DNA of 6,277 nt from Paratractidigestivibacter sp963611755 (GTDB lineage: Bacteria; Actinomycetota; Coriobacteriia; Coriobacteriales; Atopobiaceae). The stretch covers positions 1 through 6,277 of the forward strand of contig CAVDTK010000133.1 of the NCBI GenBank assembly GCA_963611755.1. The letters are read 5' to 3'. How positions within the stretch are numbered: position 1 is the stretch's first letter; every line of letters begins with the position of its first letter. Both the position numbers and the translations under genes were made by a program. Positions 3,278 through 6,277 of the stretch are shown piece by piece. Under the pieces are notes generated by a model that worked only from the letters and a program-made list of their open reading frames with translations, was not told the origin of the DNA and searched no databases.

Positions 3278-6277
3278 CTAGCGCTGGTTGCGGCGCGAGA
3301 TGGTCGCGGCAACCAGGCATGCGGCCGAGGTGACGAGAAGCACGCCTGCGGCGGTGAAGGTCACGTCGCCGGTGGAGGGGGTGCCCTTCTTAGCGGCCTT
3401 CGACGTGGTCACGGTGGTGGTGACCGTCGAGGCAGCCTGGCCGTTGACCTGGGCTTCATTGCCCTCGGCACCGCCGGTCGTCTCCGAGCCGTCGGTCTTG
3501 CCGGACTCATCGGTCTTACCGGACTCATCGGTCTTGCCGTCGTCCGTCGTATCCCCGGGCTTCTCGTCCTCGTCCGTCTTGCCGGAGTCGGAGTCGGAGT
3601 CGTCGGGCGCGGTCGCCTTGTCCGCGGTCGCGGGGAAGGTCACGGCCAAGCAGAGCTTGCCGTCGACCAAAACAAAACCGGCCGAGGTGGCCTTGACGCC
3701 GTTGTTGCAGGTCACGGTCGCGCCCGCTGCCAGGACGTCCTCGACGCCCACGAGCGAGGGCGCGTCGGCCAGCTCGATCAGCGCGGTGTAGGCCGTGGAG
3801 TAGACGGCCGTTCCGTCGTCGGGCGACCAGGTGACCGTGAAGCCGTCCTCGTTGCCGGTCTCCTCAACGAAGTCGACCGAGGTGCCGTCGGAGCAGGTCG
3901 CGGTAAGCGTCTTGCAGCCGCCGGGCAGGTCGGCGCCTGCCGCGGACGCGTCCAGCCCAATCACGAGATCGGTCACGACCGGGGTATAGAGCGCAACCAG
4001 CTCGTCGATCTTCGCCAGGTCGCCCACCGGGATCACAACGACGCCGTCGACGTCGTCGGAGACCCAGCCGGCCTCCACGCCCTCCCAGTTGCAGAAGTTG
4101 TAGCCCTCGCGCGCGGGCGCGGCGATGGTGACCTTCTCGGTCTTCTCGTCGTAGGTATAGGTGACCTCCACCTTGCCCAGCAGGTCGGGGTCGGCCGCGG
4201 CGTCTCCGTCGTCGGCCAAGGCCGCGGCGGCGCTGGCCCCGTCGGCGAGAAGCCCCTGCTTCTTGCAGCTCACGGTGACCGAGCCGGTCGTGGCCGCGGC
4301 ATCGCCCTTCTCGCCGTCGGCAGCCTTAAACTCGCCGGACTCGACGGTAAGCGTGCCGGTCGTGGCGTCGACCTTGGCGGAGGCCGCCTTGGCGCCGACG
4401 GCCGAATCGGCGCGCACGGTCACGCCGCCCACGCCCAGGCCCTCGCTAAAGAAGCAGCCGGACGTCACGGAGCGCGGCACCGAGAAGACGGCCACGTAGG
4501 TCGCGCCCGCCTTGGCCTTGCCGGCCGCCGCGGTCCTCTTGCCGTTCTCCCCCACCTCGTACCAGGTGATCGTTGCCGGGATCTTGTTGTTGGCGCCGCT
4601 TGACTTGCCGTCGGCCCTGGTGAGGCTAGCGGTGGCGGGCAGGTCCTCGCCGGCCACCGGCGCCTTGAAGCCGTAGATGACCGCGCTGTCGACGGTGTCC
4701 GCGTAGACGGCCGTCAGGTTGACGTCGTTGCTCGGCATCGTGAAGGTCATGGTCGAGGAGTACTTGGTCTTCTCGTTGATGTAGGTCGAGGCGGAAGGCA
4801 GGCCCTGGGTGCGCGGCTCACTCCAGAACCAGAAGACGCGGCCCGAGCCGCCGCCCGGCGCGCTCACCGCGACGGTCGAGCCGGGCTTGTAGTCGGCCAC
4901 GTCGGAGCCGTTGACCTGGACCGTGTGGGAAGCCATGCCGTTTCGCTGCCAGGCGTCGCCGCCCTCGTCGGTGCCGTAGCTCACGTGGTAGTAGGAAAGG
5001 TCCATGAACAGGCATTTATTGCTCGCCGCCGAGAAGTTCTTGGCGATGCGGCGCTCGCCGGTGGTGCCGGTGCGCACGCCCACGGACGAGCCCGCCTTGA
5101 GGCTGCCGGTGATGTAGGCCTTGGCGAAGGCCCCCTCGCGCAGGAAGAGGTCGTCGGCGTTGCCGGAGTCCTTGCCGCGCGTGTTGCCCGTGATGGTGCA
5201 GGTGCCGGCCAGCTTGATGTCGTAGTCGCACCAGACGTAGACGCCGCCGCCCTCGTAGTTGGAGCCGTCGCCGTTGCAGGAGTTGCCGGTAATGGTGCAG
5301 TCCTCAAGCACGTCTCCGTTGTCGCAGACGTAGATGCCGCCGCCCTCGTACTTGGCCGTGTTGCCCGTGATGGTGCAGTTGCGGACGGTGGTGTTCTTGT
5401 GGTCAAGCTCGATGCCGCCGCCGTCGTAGGCCGAGCGGTTGTTGGACACGGTGATGTTCTCGATGGTGCCGGAGGCGTCGGGGTAGACGCTGGCCTGGGC
5501 ATGGATGCCGCCGCCCGACTGGTTGTACTTCACGCTTGCGCGGCTCGAGGCCCTTGCCGTGTTCTCGGTGACGTAGGCCTTCCCGTCGGGGGACGCGACG
5601 GTGTACGTCTCGCCGGCCAGGTAGATGCCGCCGCCGGCCGCGGCGCTGTTATGCTCAATCTTCGAGCCGTTCTCCATGGTGAGGGTGCAGTTTCCTGCCT
5701 TCATGTAAACGCCGCCGCCGCGTTTGTCGGAATAGTTGAAGCGTATCTCGGAGTTGTCCATGTTGATCTTGGACGCGCCGCCCTCGACAAGGACGCCGGC
5801 ACCGCCGTCGCGGGCCCGGTTGTGCTCGATCACGGCGCCGTTCTTCATGTTGAGCGTCGTGGAATAGGTAAGGGTCACGCCGCCGCCCCAATAGTCCGTG
5901 TTGTCTTGGGTATAGGGGGCGTAGCAACCCGCGATCGCGACCCCGTCGAGGGTCAGGGTCCCGTAATCCTGCACGTAGACGCCGCAGAACTGGATGTCCT
6001 CGTCCGACTGGTCGTGGTTGGTCACCAGGCCACCCGAGGTGGTGAGGGTGTAGAAGTTGTCGCCGTCGTCGGCGTCGAAAGCCTTGTACCAGAAATCGAC
6101 CTGCTTGCTGGATGTGAGCGTGAGCTCGGCGCTCTTGCCCACGGTGATCACGGAGTCGCGGCCCGCGATCGAGCGGGCGATCTTGTGCCCGTTCATGTCG
6201 ATGGTAAGCTTCGAGTTGTCCGGCGTCATGATGGGAGCGGTGAACCAGTCGGCGTCCATCACGATGACCTGGCCTTT
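3278..6277 (-). CDS. Sortase-anchored beta-helix surface protein A (5'-partial)
   Basis: The reading frame is open from the right edge (first codon Lys at 6275-6277) to a TAG stop at 3278-3280, giving 999 residues without a start codon. Alignment with the downstream paralogue (shared IVMDADW) shows that about 63 N-terminal residues, including the signal peptide, lie outside the window; the ATG/GTG codons at 6257-6262 sit inside this conserved segment and are not the start. Domains in order: beta-helix (about 6220-5033) with eight GG[GA][IV] rungs, helix cap, InlB B-repeat-like module, Ig-like module, second InlB-like module ending in ALYTPV, second Ig-like module ending in FPATA, acidic linker, and TPSTGD sorting signal with a hydrophobic segment and RRNQR tail. 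It should be secreted and covalently wall-anchored by a sortase. The role is probably adhesion or surface binding; no catalytic motif was recognised and the ligand is unknown. It has 17 cysteines, many for an exported Gram-positive protein. The surface-protein call is firm; the function is inferred. Confidence 0.9.
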   Translation of the reverse strand, partial: KGQVIVMDADWFTAPIMTPDNSKLTIDMNGHKIARSIAGRDSVITVGKSAELTLTSSKQVDFWYKAFDADDGDNFYTLTTSGGLVTNHDQSDEDIQFCGVYVQDYGTLTLDGVAIAGCYAPYTQDNTDYWGGGVTLTYSTTLNMKNGAVIEHNRARDGGAGVLVEGGASKINMDNSEIRFNYSDKRGGGVYMKAGNCTLTMENGSKIEHNSAAAGGGIYLAGETYTVASPDGKAYVTENTARASSRASVKYNQSGGGIHAQASVYPDASGTIENITVSNNRSAYDGGGIELDHKNTTVRNCTITGNTAKYEGGGIYVCDNGDVLEDCTITGNSCNGDGSNYEGGGVYVWCDYDIKLAGTCTITGNTRGKDSGNADDLFLREGAFAKAYITGSLKAGSSVGVRTGTTGERRIAKNFSAASNKCLFMDLSYYHVSYGTDEGGDAWQRNGMASHTVQVNGSDVADYKPGSTVAVSAPGGGSGRVFWFWSEPRTQGLPSASTYINEKTKYSSTMTFTMPSNDVNLTAVYADTVDSAVIYGFKAPVAGEDLPATASLTRADGKSSGANNKIPATITWYEVGENGKRTAAAGKAKAGATYVAVFSVPRSVTSGCFFSEGLGVGGVTVRADSAVGAKAASAKVDATTGTLTVESGEFKAADGEKGDAAATTGSVTVSCKKQGLLADGASAAAALADDGDAAADPDLLGKVEVTYTYDEKTEKVTIAAPAREGYNFCNWEGVEAGWVSDDVDGVVVIPVGDLAKIDELVALYTPVVTDLVIGLDASAAGADLPGGCKTLTATCSDGTSVDFVEETGNEDGFTVTWSPDDGTAVYSTAYTALIELADAPSLVGVEDVLAAGATVTCNNGVKATSAGFVLVDGKLCLAVTFPATADKATAPDDSDSDSGKTDEDEKPGDTTDDGKTDESGKTDESGKTDGSETTGGAEGNEAQVNGQAASTVTTTVTTSKAAKKGTPSTGDVTFTAAGVLLVTSAACLVAATISRRNQR
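3281..3382 (-). other. Cell-wall sorting signal of protein A
   Basis: TPSTGD (3365-3382) is followed by a hydrophobic stretch (VTFTAAGVLLVTSAACLVAATI) and the basic tail SRRNQR before the stop. The three parts match an LPXTG-type sorting signal with Thr in place of Leu at the first position. A sortase would cleave between Thr and Gly and link the protein to the cell wall or to a pilin-like partner. No sortase gene is present in the window. Confidence 0.82.
3493..3540 (-). repeat. 18-base tandem repeat in the linker of A (GKTDES)
   Basis: Two near-identical 18-base units (3493-3510 and 3511-3528, one mismatch) and a partial third unit encode GKTDESGKTDESGKTDG. They sit in the Asp/Ser/Lys-rich linker that should span the wall between the last Ig-like module and the sorting signal. 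As the unit is a multiple of three, copy-number change would alter linker length without a frameshift. B has a single SDESGKTDG at the matching place and a different Asp-rich run (DTDSDTDKGDADADK). Confidence 0.85.
3623..3976 (-). other. C-terminal Ig-like module, protein A
   Basis: The segment runs from VTDLVIGLDASAAGADLPGG through FTVTWSPDDGTAVYSTAYTALIEL to LCLAVTFPATA. The pattern 'AGADLP ... TVTWSPDDGTA ... YTALIEL ... VTFPAT' is typical of the Ig-like stalk modules of anaerobic Gram-positive surface proteins. Four cysteines (GGC, TATC, TCNNG, KLC) are kept in B, whose copy lies at about 254-610. A related Ig-like module with the WYE core (TITWYEV) lies earlier, at about 4313-4687. Confidence 0.65.
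4697..4930 (-). other. InlB B-repeat-like module, protein A
   Basis: The module begins HTVQVNGS, continues with YKPGSTVAVSAP and VFWFWSE, and ends TFTMPSNDVNLTAVY. The YxPGxxVxVxA start, central aromatic/Trp residues and closing MPxxDVxLTAxY match divergent InlB B-repeat/Flg_new-type modules, which act as spacers or binding units in surface proteins. The B counterpart is at about 1322-1558, ending FKMPQNDVSLTAAY. Confidence 0.7.
5033..5155 (-). other. Beta-helix C-terminal cap segment, protein A
   Basis: The last rung is followed by ADDLFLREGAFAKAYITGSL and then by SSVGVRTGTTGERRIAKNF. A segment of the form 'D-hydrophobic-L, short strand, ITG-L, IGV-R-T' commonly closes the helix in Gram-positive beta-helix surface proteins and joins it to the stalk. 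Protein B has the same segment at about 1657-1779 with few changes (SSVGVRTGTSGDRRIAKNF). It is among the best conserved parts of the pair. Confidence 0.6.
5177..5905 (-). repeat. Beta-helix rung repeats in protein A
   Basis: Degenerate repeats of about 26-40 residues each carry GG[GA][IV] followed by alternating hydrophobic residues and ending in [ED]HN, TGN or SNN turns (for example GGGIYV, GGGVYV, NCTITGN). Eight are visible. This is the pattern of a right-handed parallel beta-helix as in pectate lyase-like and Pmp-like surface proteins. The best conserved rungs are the last three, where NCTITGN, DCTITGN and TCTITGN recur at 26- and 33-residue spacing. Confidence 0.8.

Noticed and set aside
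3064..3312. Minus-strand frame of 82 codons across the intergenic region
   Set aside because: It overlaps the end of A, the terminator and the leader of B, has no ribosome binding site that I can see, and its translation resembles no protein I know.
3272..4603. Long plus-strand open frame of 443 codons antisense to gene A
   Set aside because: It lies fully opposite the well-supported A coding sequence. Its low-complexity Gly/Arg/Val/Ala-rich translation is what a GC-rich complementary strand gives; it has no recognisable domain.
6257..6262. ATG/GTG codons as the start of gene A
   Set aside because: The frame is open further upstream to the window edge, and the residues KGQVIVMDADW align with the internal segment KGGTIVMDADW (residues 64-74) of B, so the true start lies outside the window.
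1..6277. CRISPR array, tRNA, rRNA, insertion sequence, toxin-antitoxin or other defence system
   Set aside because: No spaced direct repeats of CRISPR type, no RNA-gene signature and no transposase or nuclease-like frame were found; the repeats present are protein-coding.

Overview
The window holds two large paralogous surface-protein genes in tandem, both on the minus strand, separated by a 210-base intergenic region. Neither is complete. The upstream gene (right side, called A here) enters at the right edge already inside its coding sequence and ends at 3278. The downstream gene (left side, B) starts at 3067 and runs out of the left edge a few codons after its cell-wall sorting motif. Nothing else in the window looks like a gene: the many plus-strand open frames are shadows of these two GC-rich genes.

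Both proteins have the same layout: signal peptide (visible only in B), right-handed parallel beta-helix with GGG/GGA-type rungs and stacked N/D-C-T-I-T-G-N turns, a conserved helix-capping segment, an InlB B-repeat-like module, an Ig-like module, a second InlB-like module, a second Ig-like module, an Asp/Ser/Lys/Gly-rich wall-spanning linker, and a C-terminal sorting signal (TPSTGD, hydrophobic segment, basic tail). This is the layout of sortase-anchored, secreted, adhesin-like or glycan-interacting fibres of Gram-positive bacteria. The actual ligand or activity cannot be read from the sequence.

The high GC, strong G/C third-position bias, an LPXTG-type anchor and long beta-helix/Ig-like stalk proteins suggest a high-GC Gram-positive gut or mucosal bacterium. 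The class Coriobacteriia (Collinsella/Olsenella-like) is my best guess, but this is inference from style and not from a marker gene.

The intergenic region contains a textbook intrinsic terminator for A (perfect 16-bp stem plus T-tract), then an AT-rich dyad, a weak -10-like element and a clear Shine-Dalgarno for B. The two paralogues are therefore probably transcribed as separate units. They lie about 3.36 kb apart in register and share exact DNA tracts of about 30 bases within a more divergent background, so recombination or gene conversion between them is plausible. Both window edges lie inside copies, so whether the array continues cannot be seen here.
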